Assembly (NCBI GenBank): GCA_943788345.1
Contig: CALSPX010000004.1
Span: 1 to 64,000 of the forward strand
DNA from: Ascidiaceihabitans sp023955215
GTDB taxonomy: Bacteria; Pseudomonadota; Alphaproteobacteria; Rhodobacterales; Rhodobacteraceae
Reading direction: 5' to 3'
DNA: 64,000 nt
Translations under genes and position numbers: made by a program
Notes under the pieces: generated by a model
What the model saw: the letters and a program-made list of their open reading frames with translations, nothing else
What the model was told of the DNA's origin: nothing
Databases searched by the model: none
Shown: positions 49,643 to 59,494 of the stretch, piece after piece
How positions within the stretch are numbered: the first letter of the stretch is position 1
How the letters are laid out: every line of letters begins with the position of its first letter

Positions 49643-50857
49643 ATGCGACGGGTTATTCAAACAGCAGCGATGATTTTGGCATTTGCGAATGCGGCAAATG
49701 CCCAAGATTTTGGTGTTATTGCCCGTGTTGACCCTGTGGCGAGCCAAATTCAAGATGGGTGGTTCGGAAAATCCAGTGTTGCGCTTCACCTTAGCCAAGG
49801 TGTTCCATTTCGGGTGTTCCATCTGGATGACCCTGCGCGGCTTATTGTTGATTTCAAAGAAGCCGATTGGACGGGTGTGAGCGCGGACGACATTCTAGAG
49901 GCCGATGGGCGGATCACCGCCGCACGTTTCGGCAGCTTTCAAGCGGGTTGGTCGCGCATGGTTTTGGAGCTGAGCGAACCTATGTTGCCCATTGAGATTG
50001 GGATGCCAGTGGATCAGGTCACAGGGCAAGCCGTCCTGCGCATTGCGCTGGGGCCCGTCACAGAAGAAGAATTCGCCGCAAATGCGGGATCACCACCGAA
50101 CGCGAATTGGGCACCTGAACAAGCACGTACACCAGTTGTAGAAAAGATAGACGACGAATTTATCGTAATGATCGATCCGGGGCACGGTGGCATTGATCCG
50201 GGCGCTGTGCGCGACGGGGTGAATGAAAAGGACCTGATGCTGACGCTAGGGCGGGGGTTGGCAGAAGCCTTGGTGCGTTCAGGCGAAGCAAAGGCTTTTC
50301 TAACGCGCAACGATGACAGCTTTGTTTCGTTGCCGGCGCGGGTCTCGTTGGCGCATGAAGTAGGCGCAGATTTGTTTATCTCCCTGCATGCTGATGCGCT
50401 TTCTAACGGGCAGGCAGAGGGCGCGACGGTCTACACGCTGTCGGATGAAGCAAGTGATGCGGCGTCAGCACAATTGGCATCACAGCACAATCGCGCCGAC
50501 ATTATTGCAGGTGTCGATTTGAACGGCTCAGACGACGAAGTCGCAAATGCTCTGATTGATTTGGCACGCCAAGAAACGGGCCCCCGCAGCGAAGCCTTGG
50601 CCACCGCGCTGCTTGAAATGATCGAAGAAGCGGGTGCGCCGCTTAGTAAGAAGCGTCAAAAGCAAGCTGGGTTTTCCGTATTGAAAAGTGCAGATATACC
50701 TTCTGTTCTGATCGAAGTTGGATTTTTGTCCAGTTCGCGTGATCGCGCAAATTTGCGTGATCCCGAATGGCGCAATCTGATGATCTCAGCTTTGGTTCAG
50801 GCCATCATCGCATGGAAAGCGGATGACGTGGCGACCCGTCCATTGGTGCGCAAATAG
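49643..50857 (+). CDS. amiC: N-acetylmuramoyl-L-alanine amidase, AmiC type
   Basis: Periplasmic zinc amidase of 404 residues that splits septal peptidoglycan. Signal peptide MRRVIQTAAMILAFANAANA; an AMIN domain at about 30-140 (FRVFHLDDPARLIVDF, ITAARFGSFQAGWSRMVLEL) targets the septum. Then the Amidase_3 domain carries the zinc ligands in MIDPGHGGIDPGA and ISLHADAL and the catalytic Glu in LIEVGFLSS. ATG 49643 has AAAGGTC upstream. It lies 108 bp before the PBP1A gene; the two form a cell-wall cluster. Confidence 0.94.
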   Translation: MRRVIQTAAMILAFANAANAQDFGVIARVDPVASQIQDGWFGKSSVALHLSQGVPFRVFHLDDPARLIVDFKEADWTGVSADDILEADGRITAARFGSFQAGWSRMVLELSEPMLPIEIGMPVDQVTGQAVLRIALGPVTEEEFAANAGSPPNANWAPEQARTPVVEKIDDEFIVMIDPGHGGIDPGAVRDGVNEKDLMLTLGRGLAEALVRSGEAKAFLTRNDDSFVSLPARVSLAHEVGADLFISLHADALSNGQAEGATVYTLSDEASDAASAQLASQHNRADIIAGVDLNGSDDEVANALIDLARQETGPRSEALATALLEMIEEAGAPLSKKRQKQAGFSVLKSADIPSVLIEVGFLSSSRDRANLRDPEWRNLMISALVQAIIAWKADDVATRPLVRK

Positions 50858-50965
50858 CGTTACGCAAGTTTCTGCCTATTGAGCACCAAGTCGTGTTTTG
50901 ACCCTAGCGTACCCATGTCATATAGCTGGGATAATTAAAGAACATCCTGAAAGGGTGCGCGCGGA

Positions 50966-53518
50966 ATGTTTCGATTTATACTGTCATTTTTTGGTGGAAT
51001 TTTCACAACGATAACAATGGGATTGGGCATGATTGCCCTCACCGTTGGTGCTATCTTTTGGATGTATGGTCGTGATTTGCCCAGCCACGAATCTTTGGCA
51101 GAATATACGCCTCCGACGATCAGCCGGATTTATTCGGGCCAAGGCCGCATAATTGATGAGTTCGCAAAGGAGCGTCGTCTGTTCGCACCTGCCGATACAA
51201 TCCCCGATTTGATCAAGCAGGCCTTTGTCAGTGCGGAAGACAAGAACTTTTACGAACACGACGGATATGATTTTCGCGGTATCGCCTTGGCTGGCTTTGA
51301 CGCGGTGCGCACCCGTGGGCGCGATGTGCGCGGTGCATCGACGATTACACAGCAGGTTATGAAGAACTTCTTGCTTGGCGGGGAGCGCAAGGCTGAGCGT
51401 AAAATCCAAGAAATTATTCTTGCGTCGCGGATCGAGGAAACCCTTGATAAAGAAGGTATTCTTGAGCTGTACCTTAACGAGATTTTTCTGGGACAAAACA
51501 GCTATGGTGTGGCGGCTGCCAGCCAAACTTACTTTAACAAGACCTTGGATGAATTGGCACCTCACGAGGCCGCAATGCTTGCCAGTCTCCCAAAAGCGCC
51601 GTCTCAGTTTCACCCAGTACGTCGCAAGGATCGTCTTCTTCAGCGTCGTAACTTTGTTTTAAAAGAGATGATGGAGAATGGGTATATCACGGAGGTAACC
51701 TATGAGGTTGAACGAGAGGCTGAGCTGAAATCAGTGCAGAATGGTGATTTTGAGAGCTTTAGAAATGAATTGCCGCTGCGTGATTACTTCACCGATGAAA
51801 TTCGTCGCCAATTGAGTGATGATTTTGGCGAAAGCGAATTCTTCACTGGTGGTCTTTCTGTACGGGCGACAATCGATAATGAAATGCAGCCAATCGCGGC
51901 CACTGCCTTGCAACGTCAGTTGGAAAGCTATGACCGGTCGCAAGGCGTCTGGCACGGTACCGGAAAGACAATTCCAATTGATCAACTGGGTGACGAGGCA
52001 ACGTGGCGCGAAGCGCTGTCTAACATCCGCATTGCGCGCGATATTCGCTTGGAAAATGAATGGTTTCCTGCCGTTGTGCTGGAGGTCGGTCAGAATGAAG
52101 CGCGCCTTGGGATTGAAAACGTTGAGGAAGACGAAGACGGTCACTGGGTGCCCGCAAAAGATGTGCAATGGGCCCGCAAACGCAACATTGATGGTTCGTT
52201 GGCTAAGAAAGCCCGTGTTGCAGGCGATCTTGTTGCGGTCGGAGAGGTAGTCCATGTGCGCCGCATGACTGCGGACAATGACGGTTCCTTTATTCGCTGG
52301 ACGCTGCGCCAAGTGCCAAAAGTTCAAGGCGGTTTTGTTGCGATGGATGTAGACACAGGCCGCGTTATCGCCATGCAAGGCGGCTTTAGCTATCAAGCAT
52401 CCGTGTTCAATCGCGCGACCCAAGCGAAACGCCAGCCTGGGTCCAGTTTCAAGCCGTTTGTTTACGCTGCGGCCCTCGACAGTGGCTATACCCCAGCTAC
52501 GATTGTTGTGGATGCGCCGATTGAGATTAATACTCCGCAAGGGCTATGGCGTCCGCGCAATTCATCTAACAAATTCTACGGCCCAACGCCGCTTCGCACC
52601 GGGATCGAACAGTCACGTAACCTTATGACCATTCGCTTGGCCGAAGAGGTAGGGATGGATACGGTTGCGAATTATGCTGAGAGCTTTGGTGTTTATAACA
52701 ACATGGGCCGTTTCCTTGCCAACTCGTTGGGCTCAGAGGAAACCACGCTGTATCAGATGGTTGCTGCATACGCGATGTTTGCGAATGGTGGTGAGCGTGT
52801 TCAACCGACATTGGTTGACCGCGTGCAGGATCGTTATGGTAAAACGATTTATCGCCACGATGAACGCGCATGCGATGAGTGCCAGGTTGCCAGTCTTGAG
52901 CCGGGGTTCTCACCGCGGATTATCTCGAACCGTGAGCGGGTCATGGATCCAATCACTGCTTATCAGCTGACATCAATGATGACTGGTGTTGTTAAGCGCG
53001 GCACGGCGCGTAAAACGGTTAACTTGTCAGTCCCAACCGCGGGCAAGACTGGGACAACCAACGACGCCAAAGACGTTTGGTTTGTTGGCTTTACCAAGAA
53101 TATCGCTGCGGGTTGTTTCATTGGATACGACACGCCAAAATCCTTGGGCCGTGGTGCGTCTGGTGGTGGCATGTGTGGGCCTGTGTTCAACACGTTCATG
53201 AAGGAAGCGACTAAGAAATATGGCGGTGGCGATTTTGACGTTCCTCCGGGTGGCTTCTTTTTGAAGATCGACCGTTTCACCGGTGCGCGTCTTAGCGATG
53301 ATGCAACAGGTGATAACGTTGTGTCAGAGTATTTCCGTGACGGCGAAGATCCAGTGTTTGGCATCGCCTTTGATGGCGGTTTTGCGATGGGTGCAGATTT
53401 GCCATTGTTTGAAGAGGTGGGCGTTACATCCCGCCAAGTGACCACATCTACGGGCAAGAAAGCCGTCGTTGGGCCAAAAGCCACCTCTGGAACACTTAGT
53501 TCTGGCGGTCTTTATTAG
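50966..53518 (+). CDS. mrcA: Penicillin-binding protein 1A
   Basis: Bifunctional peptidoglycan glycosyltransferase/transpeptidase, 850 residues, class A PBP. One N-terminal TM helix (GIFTTITMGLGMIALTVGAIFWMYG) is followed by the glycosyltransferase domain with catalytic Glu91 in EDKNFYEHDG, GASTITQQ, RKxxEI and LYLNEIFLGQNSYG. An OB-like insert precedes the transpeptidase domain with Ser493-x-x-Lys496 (PGSSFKPF), SRN (EQSRNLMT) and KTG (AGKTGTTNDAKDVWFVG). A strong coding length match to PBP1A (850 aa) makes the call firm. Confidence 0.95.
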   Translation: MFRFILSFFGGIFTTITMGLGMIALTVGAIFWMYGRDLPSHESLAEYTPPTISRIYSGQGRIIDEFAKERRLFAPADTIPDLIKQAFVSAEDKNFYEHDGYDFRGIALAGFDAVRTRGRDVRGASTITQQVMKNFLLGGERKAERKIQEIILASRIEETLDKEGILELYLNEIFLGQNSYGVAAASQTYFNKTLDELAPHEAAMLASLPKAPSQFHPVRRKDRLLQRRNFVLKEMMENGYITEVTYEVEREAELKSVQNGDFESFRNELPLRDYFTDEIRRQLSDDFGESEFFTGGLSVRATIDNEMQPIAATALQRQLESYDRSQGVWHGTGKTIPIDQLGDEATWREALSNIRIARDIRLENEWFPAVVLEVGQNEARLGIENVEEDEDGHWVPAKDVQWARKRNIDGSLAKKARVAGDLVAVGEVVHVRRMTADNDGSFIRWTLRQVPKVQGGFVAMDVDTGRVIAMQGGFSYQASVFNRATQAKRQPGSSFKPFVYAAALDSGYTPATIVVDAPIEINTPQGLWRPRNSSNKFYGPTPLRTGIEQSRNLMTIRLAEEVGMDTVANYAESFGVYNNMGRFLANSLGSEETTLYQMVAAYAMFANGGERVQPTLVDRVQDRYGKTIYRHDERACDECQVASLEPGFSPRIISNRERVMDPITAYQLTSMMTGVVKRGTARKTVNLSVPTAGKTGTTNDAKDVWFVGFTKNIAAGCFIGYDTPKSLGRGASGGGMCGPVFNTFMKEATKKYGGGDFDVPPGGFFLKIDRFTGARLSDDATGDNVVSEYFRDGEDPVFGIAFDGGFAMGADLPLFEEVGVTSRQVTTSTGKKAVVGPKATSGTLSSGGLY

Positions 53519-53527
53519 CAATATCGG

Positions 53528-53552
53528 TTAAGGGGGGCGCAAAGCTCCCCTT
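53528..53552 (+). terminator. Weak hairpin after PBP1A
   Basis: AAGGGG and CCCCTT arms with GGC/GCT inside, 53530-53552, directly after the PBP1A stop. There is no T run, so termination is uncertain. Confidence 0.3.
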
Positions 53553-53621
53553 ACGCGCTTGCTGTGCATACAGTGCTGCTTTATCAACTCATTTCTATTC
53601 AGTTCCCAATGCAGGTGCACC

Positions 53622-54743
53622 ATGCGCGCAGAAATCCAAAATATCGTCACAGAGATTGAAAAATCACTGGAGTTGCTCGGGCAACGTTTGGACGTTGAAA
53701 CCTGTGCATATCGGTTAGAGGAATTCGATGCGCGCGTCGAAGATCCAAACCTTTGGGATGATCCAGATGCTGCGCAAAAGTTGATGCGCGAACGCCAAAA
53801 CTTGGTTGATTCAATTGGAACTTATGAAGGTATCAAGACCGATCTAAGCGACAACATCGAATTGATCGAATTGGGCGAGATGGAAGAGGACCAAGAGGTC
53901 ATTGGCGAAGCCGAAGCTGCCTTGAAGACCTTGGCCACAACAGCCGCCCAAAAAGAGCTGGAAGCATTGCTAGATGGCGAAGCCGATGGCAGTGATACTT
54001 TCCTCGAAATCAACTCGGGTGCTGGCGGTACAGAAAGCTGTGATTGGGCTTCGATGCTGGCGCGTATGTACGTGCGTTGGGCCGAGAAGAAGGGCTACAA
54101 AGTTGAATTGCAGGCTGAGAGCGCCGGCGAGGAGGCAGGCATCAAGTCTGCGACCTACCGCATTAGCGGGCAAAATGCCTATGGCTGGATGAAATCAGAA
54201 TCCGGTGTGCACCGTTTGGTTCGCATTTCACCGTTTGACTCTGCTGCCAAGCGCCACACGTCCTTTACGTCAGTAGGCGTTTATCCGGTCGTGGATGACA
54301 ATATCGAAATCGAAGTGAACCCGTCTGATATTCGCATTGATACATATCGTTCATCGGGTGCGGGTGGTCAGCACGTTAACACGACTGACTCAGCTGTGCG
54401 GATCACACACGCGCCAACAGGTATCGTTGTGACATCATCTGAGAAATCACAGCACCAAAACCGTGACATTGCGATGAAAGCTTTGAAATCCCGTTTGTAT
54501 CAAATGGAGATGGATCGTCGCAACGCTGCGGTGAATGAAATGCACGAGAACAAAGGCGATGCGGGGTGGGGCAACCAGATCCGTTCGTATGTTCTACAAC
54601 CATATCAAATGGTTAAGGACTTGCGTACCAACTATGAAACTTCCGATACAAAAGGTGTGTTGGACGGCGACTTAGATGGATTGATGGGCGCGACCTTGGC
54701 TTTGAACGTGTCAGGCAAAAGCCGCGCCGAAGCGCAAAACTAA
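53622..54743 (+). CDS. prfB: Peptide chain release factor 2
   Basis: Recognises UGA and UAA and releases the finished peptide. The 373-residue protein has the SPF anticodon-like tripeptide in RISPFDSAAKRHTSF and the catalytic GGQ in SSGAGGQHVNTTDSAVR. ATG 53622 (MRAEIQNIVTEIEKS) opens a continuous frame: the programmed +1 frameshift at codon 25 that autoregulates RF2 in E. coli and many bacteria is absent here. The open frame upstream to 53559 is not family-like. PBP1A lies upstream by about 100 bp. Confidence 0.95.
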   Translation: MRAEIQNIVTEIEKSLELLGQRLDVETCAYRLEEFDARVEDPNLWDDPDAAQKLMRERQNLVDSIGTYEGIKTDLSDNIELIELGEMEEDQEVIGEAEAALKTLATTAAQKELEALLDGEADGSDTFLEINSGAGGTESCDWASMLARMYVRWAEKKGYKVELQAESAGEEAGIKSATYRISGQNAYGWMKSESGVHRLVRISPFDSAAKRHTSFTSVGVYPVVDDNIEIEVNPSDIRIDTYRSSGAGGQHVNTTDSAVRITHAPTGIVVTSSEKSQHQNRDIAMKALKSRLYQMEMDRRNAAVNEMHENKGDAGWGNQIRSYVLQPYQMVKDLRTNYETSDTKGVLDGDLDGLMGATLALNVSGKSRAEAQN

Positions 54744-54765
54744 GTGCTGTATGACTGATATCTAA

Positions 54766-55314
54766 TTAGACGTCAGTCCATTTCCCCAAAGCAAGATCAC
54801 CAAGTTTCCATTCGCCGATCTGGGCACGGATCAGCCGCAAGGTTGGGTGTCCAATGGCCGCTGTCATGCGACGCACCTGACGGTTGCGCCCTTCAGCGAT
54901 CGTGATGCTGATCCATGTATCTGGCACGGATAGGCGGAACCGGACAGGCGGATCGCGTTCCCACAGATCATCAGGCTCATCTATTTGCTGTACTTTGGCC
55001 GGAGCCGTTTTGCCGTCTTTCAGTAAGACACCATTGTTGAGTTTGGCCAAGCTTGCGCCACTTGGTGTCCCTTCAACCTGAACCCAATAGGTTTTTGTCA
55101 TCTTGTTTATTGGGTCCGAAATTTTGGACTGTAGTGCACCATTGTCGGTCAAGACCATCAAGCCTTCGCTGTCACGGTCCAAACGACCTGCTGGATAGAC
55201 CCGCGGCACGTTGATGTATTTCGACAAGGTTGGGCGAGGGGAGCCATCGCTGCCTTTGTCGGTGAACTGCGACAGGACGCCAAAAGGTTTATTAAAAAGG
55301 ATAACGCGTGCCAT
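54766..55314 (-). CDS. rRNA pseudouridine synthase, RsuA/RluE type
   Basis: A 182-residue RsuA-family pseudouridine synthase without an S4 domain. The catalytic Asp lies in PAGRLDRDSEGLMVLTDNG; the N-terminal FNKPFGVLSQFTD and the C-terminal INRQVRRMTAAIGHPTL-like stretch (EGRNRQVRRM) are characteristic. The short form matches RluE, which modifies 23S rRNA U2457 in E. coli. It begins one base after the stop of the acylase gene, so the two are in one minus-strand operon. Confidence 0.9.
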   Translation of the reverse strand: MARVILFNKPFGVLSQFTDKGSDGSPRPTLSKYINVPRVYPAGRLDRDSEGLMVLTDNGALQSKISDPINKMTKTYWVQVEGTPSGASLAKLNNGVLLKDGKTAPAKVQQIDEPDDLWERDPPVRFRLSVPDTWISITIAEGRNRQVRRMTAAIGHPTLRLIRAQIGEWKLGDLALGKWTDV

Positions 55315-55315
55315 A

Positions 55316-57781
55316 TCAGTTCACCGGATTTAAGGTGGTGATCCCAACAGGAGCTCCACGTGCAAGGTCTGTATCAAGAGACATTAAGATGTATTCGCCG
55401 CGCCGCCATAGCTGCGCAAGGTCGTCATAGTGTCGTGATAGAAAATGGCCAGATTGGCCTGTAGAGGTCACAAATACCGAACTGTCTGGGTCGGCGAAAT
55501 CATAGACACCACGATAACCTGCACCATGTACATTTTGGAACGGGTTTGTACCAGTGCCTGAAGTGAGGCCACGGTTTAGGGTGTTATCGCCGCCCGAAGT
55601 CGATTGGCGGATGTTTACGAAATAGCGAAGCAAAGGCACGTCGCCCAGTGTTTCATGGTCTTGGGTTGCCTGATGCGCATCACCCCAACGCAGGCTTTCA
55701 AAGGCTGTACCCCAGTTTTCTGAAATCTCGAGTAGGGCGTCATCGAGCGCGAGGCGTGCCATATCTGCACAGGTCTCGACAGGGGCGCTTTGTAGGATAT
55801 CGCACCATTCAGAGGCTCCGTTGATATCGCGGAACACGCGTTCAATGAACAGTGGTTCAACGTGGGTGATTTCAGCAGCCATTGGGCCAAGTTCATCTTT
55901 GATCAGGCGCGATTGGAGGGCGCGGACCCAGGTTGCGTAAATCAACGGCTCTGGAAGGTGCTCGTTCATTTCGCCGTTCCAGCTGGCCAGCAAGGTCAGG
56001 GCCCGTTGGCGTTCGCGTTCAATCGTGCCCTCAGTTGCTGCTTCGCCTGTAAACCACAGCTCTGCACCAATCAATGGTAGCAATGAACGTGCTGTGAAGC
56101 TGACGGTGTCCAGTTGTGCCTCAACAAAGCTGTCACGCGTGTGTACTTGGCGCACTTGCATAAGGCGCTGCCAACGCTGAACCCGCTGGGTGTCACCCCA
56201 TGTGAAAGAGATGTGGTTAGGGAAGGGGCGTTCGACGGTTTTGTTGTTGGTGTTACCAAGTAGACCACCCATGGGTTCGATAAACTCTGGGTTCGACGCA
56301 TAGGGCATTGTGCCATCCCAGTGATTGCTCGCAGAACTTCCAAGGCTTGGTAGGCGACCCTCACTTTGGTGGTCAGTTTTACGGTTTGGTACAGAGCCGA
56401 TCGTTTTCATGGCGATCTTGGTTTGGTCCGCAACCGTCAGGTTTTGTGCGGGTGCCATATGCAGTGATCCTGCTAAAAGCGCATCTTCGACCGTGGTCGA
56501 TTGCATCAGGCGAATGCTGGCGCTGAGCGTGGTGTCGCTGGGGCTAAGGGCTGTTGATGACAATGCGGCAACATGCCCTGGAGGGGTCACAGCGCGCAGG
56601 TTTTGAAAGCTGCCAGGTAAGATAGGCCCATTGTCAGACCACCGCAGCGTGACGGTTACGGGGGCTTCGTCTTTGATGTTAATAATGGTGGGTCGAGATT
56701 GGAACTTCTTGAACCCCGTTGGAGTGAGGTATTCCTCAGAGTTCTCAGGATTTAGTTGCTCAATAACAACGTCTTGATCATCGACATATGCTGTTGTGAC
56801 GCCCCAACCCAATTTTGCACTCCGGCCTGACCAGATTGATGGGATACCCGGTACTGTGGCACCGATGACGCCTCCAAGCTGTAACTCTAGACGGGCAAGA
56901 TACCAGATTGAGGGTGCAGTAAAGGTCATGTGAGGATCGTTGGCGAGCAACGTGCCACCTGTTGCAGAGCGACTTGCGGCTGCTGCCCATGCATTCGAGG
57001 CCCCACTGAATCCACGCGCTTTGAAGGGCGACAACGGATGGTTTGGCGTGGTGTTGGTTGCAATATATTTTGGCGCACCTGGGACCAGGCTGGCATATTC
57101 TGGCAGGCTTGCAACGCCAACGCCGGGTGAGTCTGGAAGTATATCATTAAGGCGGTCGCTGTCTGGGAGTGCGAGCGACATACGTGCACGTAAAACTTCG
57201 TCAGCCAAATGACCCGATGATTGCAGAGCCATCAACTTGAGGATCGCAAGTGAGTCTGCAGGGCGCCACGGCGCGAATGGCGTATTGAACACGAACAGTT
57301 CAGGTGCTCCGCGCCCTGATGAGCCGCGATTGATTTGTTGAAATTGGGCATTTACGCCTTCAGAGTATGCTTCTAGTGCAGCGATGGTTTGTGCGTCTTG
57401 TGCATCAACCGATGAAAGGGCCAATCGATAGATATCAAACCGGCGCATATATGTGTCGGTTTCTATTGTAGAGCGGCCAAACAGTTCGGATAGACGTCCC
57501 TGCGCGGTGCGCCGCAGCACAATCATCTGCCAAAGACGATCCTGTGCGTGAGCAAAGCCAAGACCAAAATAGGCATCGTGGTCTGTTTTAGCTAAAATAT
57601 GCGGCACATTTGCGTGATCACGGACGATTTCGATGGGGGCGTTTGGTCCTGCCAATTCCAGCGTGGCATCGTAATCGGGCAGGGACCGAGATGCTAAATA
57701 ATATGCTAAAAAAGCACCGAATACGATCAGCCCAATCAAAGCTGCCGCAAGCCGTACCAACCATTGAAACACAAGTATCAT
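55316..57781 (-). CDS. Penicillin/AHL acylase family Ntn hydrolase
   Basis: An 821-residue member of the penicillin amidase S45 family. The N-terminal membrane/secretion segment (LVRLAAALIGLIVFGAFLAYYLA) precedes the alpha chain (NVPHILAKTDHDAYFGLGFAHAQDRLWQM). The autoprocessing point is at GASNAWAA (about residue 260), where Ser becomes the N-terminal nucleophile of the beta chain. Later motifs GNTNNK and GGDNTLNRG fit the substrate pocket. Relatives include N-acyl-homoserine-lactone acylases, so quorum-signal turnover is possible; beta-lactam or general amide hydrolysis are alternatives. Confidence 0.9.
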   Translation of the reverse strand: MILVFQWLVRLAAALIGLIVFGAFLAYYLASRSLPDYDATLELAGPNAPIEIVRDHANVPHILAKTDHDAYFGLGFAHAQDRLWQMIVLRRTAQGRLSELFGRSTIETDTYMRRFDIYRLALSSVDAQDAQTIAALEAYSEGVNAQFQQINRGSSGRGAPELFVFNTPFAPWRPADSLAILKLMALQSSGHLADEVLRARMSLALPDSDRLNDILPDSPGVGVASLPEYASLVPGAPKYIATNTTPNHPLSPFKARGFSGASNAWAAAASRSATGGTLLANDPHMTFTAPSIWYLARLELQLGGVIGATVPGIPSIWSGRSAKLGWGVTTAYVDDQDVVIEQLNPENSEEYLTPTGFKKFQSRPTIINIKDEAPVTVTLRWSDNGPILPGSFQNLRAVTPPGHVAALSSTALSPSDTTLSASIRLMQSTTVEDALLAGSLHMAPAQNLTVADQTKIAMKTIGSVPNRKTDHQSEGRLPSLGSSASNHWDGTMPYASNPEFIEPMGGLLGNTNNKTVERPFPNHISFTWGDTQRVQRWQRLMQVRQVHTRDSFVEAQLDTVSFTARSLLPLIGAELWFTGEAATEGTIERERQRALTLLASWNGEMNEHLPEPLIYATWVRALQSRLIKDELGPMAAEITHVEPLFIERVFRDINGASEWCDILQSAPVETCADMARLALDDALLEISENWGTAFESLRWGDAHQATQDHETLGDVPLLRYFVNIRQSTSGGDNTLNRGLTSGTGTNPFQNVHGAGYRGVYDFADPDSSVFVTSTGQSGHFLSRHYDDLAQLWRRGEYILMSLDTDLARGAPVGITTLNPVN

Positions 57782-57865
57782 TGCGCCCCTCGCGTGTTGA
57801 CCCCTTTGGTATGACTGTTAGGTATGGATCAAGTTGAAAGCAACACCACATCATGAGGAAACAAC

Positions 57866-58726
57866 ATGACTAAGCTAGCATTTTTAGGTTTGGGCGTCAT
57901 GGGCGCACCAATGGCAGGGCATTTACAGGGCGCGGGCCACGATGTGACTGTTTTTAATCGAACTGAATCCAAAGCAACGGCATGGGCGCAAAAGTACAGC
58001 GGTGCAGCGGCCACGACGCCGCGCGAAGCAGCATTGGATGCTGATTTTGTTATGGCCTGTGTGGGCAATGATGATGATCTGCGCTCGGTCTGTTTGGGGC
58101 CAGATGGTGCATTTGCGGGGATGGCCAAAGGGTCTGTTTTCGTGGATCACACGACGGTTTCAGCAAAAGTGACCGCTGAGCTGTATGCTGCTGCCGCTGA
58201 GGTGGGAATATCCTTTGTCGACGCCCCAATTTCCGGCGGTCAAGCAGGGGCTGAGAACGCTGTGCTGTCTATTATGTGCGGGGCTGATGAAGATGCATTT
58301 GATAGCGCACTTCCTATCATGGAGGTCTATTCCAAAATTTGCCGTCGCATTGGTGCATCTGGGGCAGGCCAAATGACCAAGATGTGCAATCAGATTGCGA
58401 TTGCTGGATTGGTTCAGGGACTGTCTGAGGCGCTGCATTTTGCGCAAAAAGCGGGTCTTGATGGTCGTGCTGTGGTTGAGGTGATCAGTCAAGGTGCCGC
58501 CGGTAGTTGGCAAATGGCCAATCGCAACGAGACGATGCTGGATGACCACTTTGATCACGGATTTGCAGTGGATTGGATGCGTAAGGATTTGGGCATTTGT
58601 CTAAACACAGCGGATGAAATTGGTGCGTCTTTGCCGATTACGGCATTGGTTGATCAATTCTATAAAGATGTTCAGAAAATGGGTGGTGGCCGCTGGGATA
58701 CCTCAAGCCTGATCAAACGTCTCTAA
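57866..58726 (+). CDS. Beta-hydroxyacid dehydrogenase (3-hydroxyisobutyrate/tartronate semialdehyde type)
   Basis: NAD(P)-dependent dehydrogenase of 286 residues. It has the Rossmann GLGVMGAPMAGHL motif, FNRT for cofactor selection, FVDAPISGGQAGAENAVLS (substrate loop), and the catalytic Lys in GAGQMTKMCNQIA, with a late DLGICLNTADE stretch. Substrates of this family are 3-hydroxyisobutyrate, tartronate semialdehyde or succinate semialdehyde; sequence alone does not choose. It is divergent from the acylase gene with about 85 bp between starts. Confidence 0.93.
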   Translation: MTKLAFLGLGVMGAPMAGHLQGAGHDVTVFNRTESKATAWAQKYSGAAATTPREAALDADFVMACVGNDDDLRSVCLGPDGAFAGMAKGSVFVDHTTVSAKVTAELYAAAAEVGISFVDAPISGGQAGAENAVLSIMCGADEDAFDSALPIMEVYSKICRRIGASGAGQMTKMCNQIAIAGLVQGLSEALHFAQKAGLDGRAVVEVISQGAAGSWQMANRNETMLDDHFDHGFAVDWMRKDLGICLNTADEIGASLPITALVDQFYKDVQKMGGGRWDTSSLIKRL

Positions 58727-58758
58727 GCATCGATTGCTAAATCTTGAATGTCGAAACG

Positions 58759-58802
58759 AAAAAAGGGGCCGTCAACTGTTAAAAGTTTGCGGCCCCTTTT
58801 TG
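58759..58802. terminator. Bidirectional terminator
   Basis: AAAAAGGGGCCG (58760-58771) pairs with CGGCCCCTTTTT (58790-58801). It lies between the convergent dehydrogenase and SYLF genes. Confidence 0.9.
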
Positions 58803-58820
58803 TGAATTCTTATTCTATAT

Positions 58821-59387
58821 CTATGGAATGATCCGCGAATATTTTGTTCCCTCTAGGGTCGCGCCGAGGCGTAAACCTGCACGTCCAAAAACAGCGGCTA
58901 GGACAGGGGACAACACTGTTGTTGTATCGGCTGCCAAGCTGTCGCCTGTTGAGTTTACAACATATTCCAGATCAGCACCTGCAGCCCAGCCACGGGAGCG
59001 ACGGAAATCATTAAGAGCTTGATCCGTCATGAAAAACAGGACGTGCGCATACTGCTGTGCGCCAATTTGGAACCCGCCAGACGCCTTGGTCACAGAATAA
59101 TAGTCAACGTTGGTATTGCCCACTAAAAGCGCCCCACGCCCATAAGCGCCGCCAAAGCCTAAACCAGCTTCGGTTACCAGTGGCATAACCAACATACCGT
59201 TGGATTTGTTCGCCAAATCAATAGTGTTGGGATAGCTGCGGTACATTTCAGTCAATGTTGCTTGAACCCGTGCATCAATGGTCGCGGCACCGCGCCCACC
59301 AACACCATTGCCACAAGCTGCTACAGCTGTGGTTGTTGCCAAAGCGCCAAGCGCGAATGCGCGGCGCGAGAAATTTGTATTGGTCAT
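58821..59387 (-). CDS. SYLF-domain (YSC84-like) lipoprotein
   Basis: A 188-residue protein. The N-terminus combines a twin-arginine-like SRRAFALGALATTTAVAAC with a lipobox cysteine (AVAAC), so it is probably exported and lipid-anchored. The rest is the SYLF lipid-binding domain: GMLVMPLVTEAGLGFGGAYGRGALLVG, then GGFQIGAQQYAHVLFFMTDQALNDFRRSRGW. Related proteins bind phosphoinositide or other lipids in eukaryotes; the bacterial role is unclear. Single gene, closed by the shared terminator. Confidence 0.88.
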   Translation of the reverse strand: MTNTNFSRRAFALGALATTTAVAACGNGVGGRGAATIDARVQATLTEMYRSYPNTIDLANKSNGMLVMPLVTEAGLGFGGAYGRGALLVGNTNVDYYSVTKASGGFQIGAQQYAHVLFFMTDQALNDFRRSRGWAAGADLEYVVNSTGDSLAADTTTVLSPVLAAVFGRAGLRLGATLEGTKYSRIIP

Positions 59388-59494
59388 GTTAACCGCCTGT
59401 AATTTTTAATACTGCTCGCCGGATTTCCCGGTCTTCTTGGCAGATATACGCCTATTGTGGTGCTTTGTCACGTCACAAGGACGTTTTGGGCAAC

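Noticed and set aside
51731..52540. Long minus-strand frame inside the PBP1A gene
   Set aside because: PBP1A is intact and complete through this region; the antisense frame shows no protein-like motifs.
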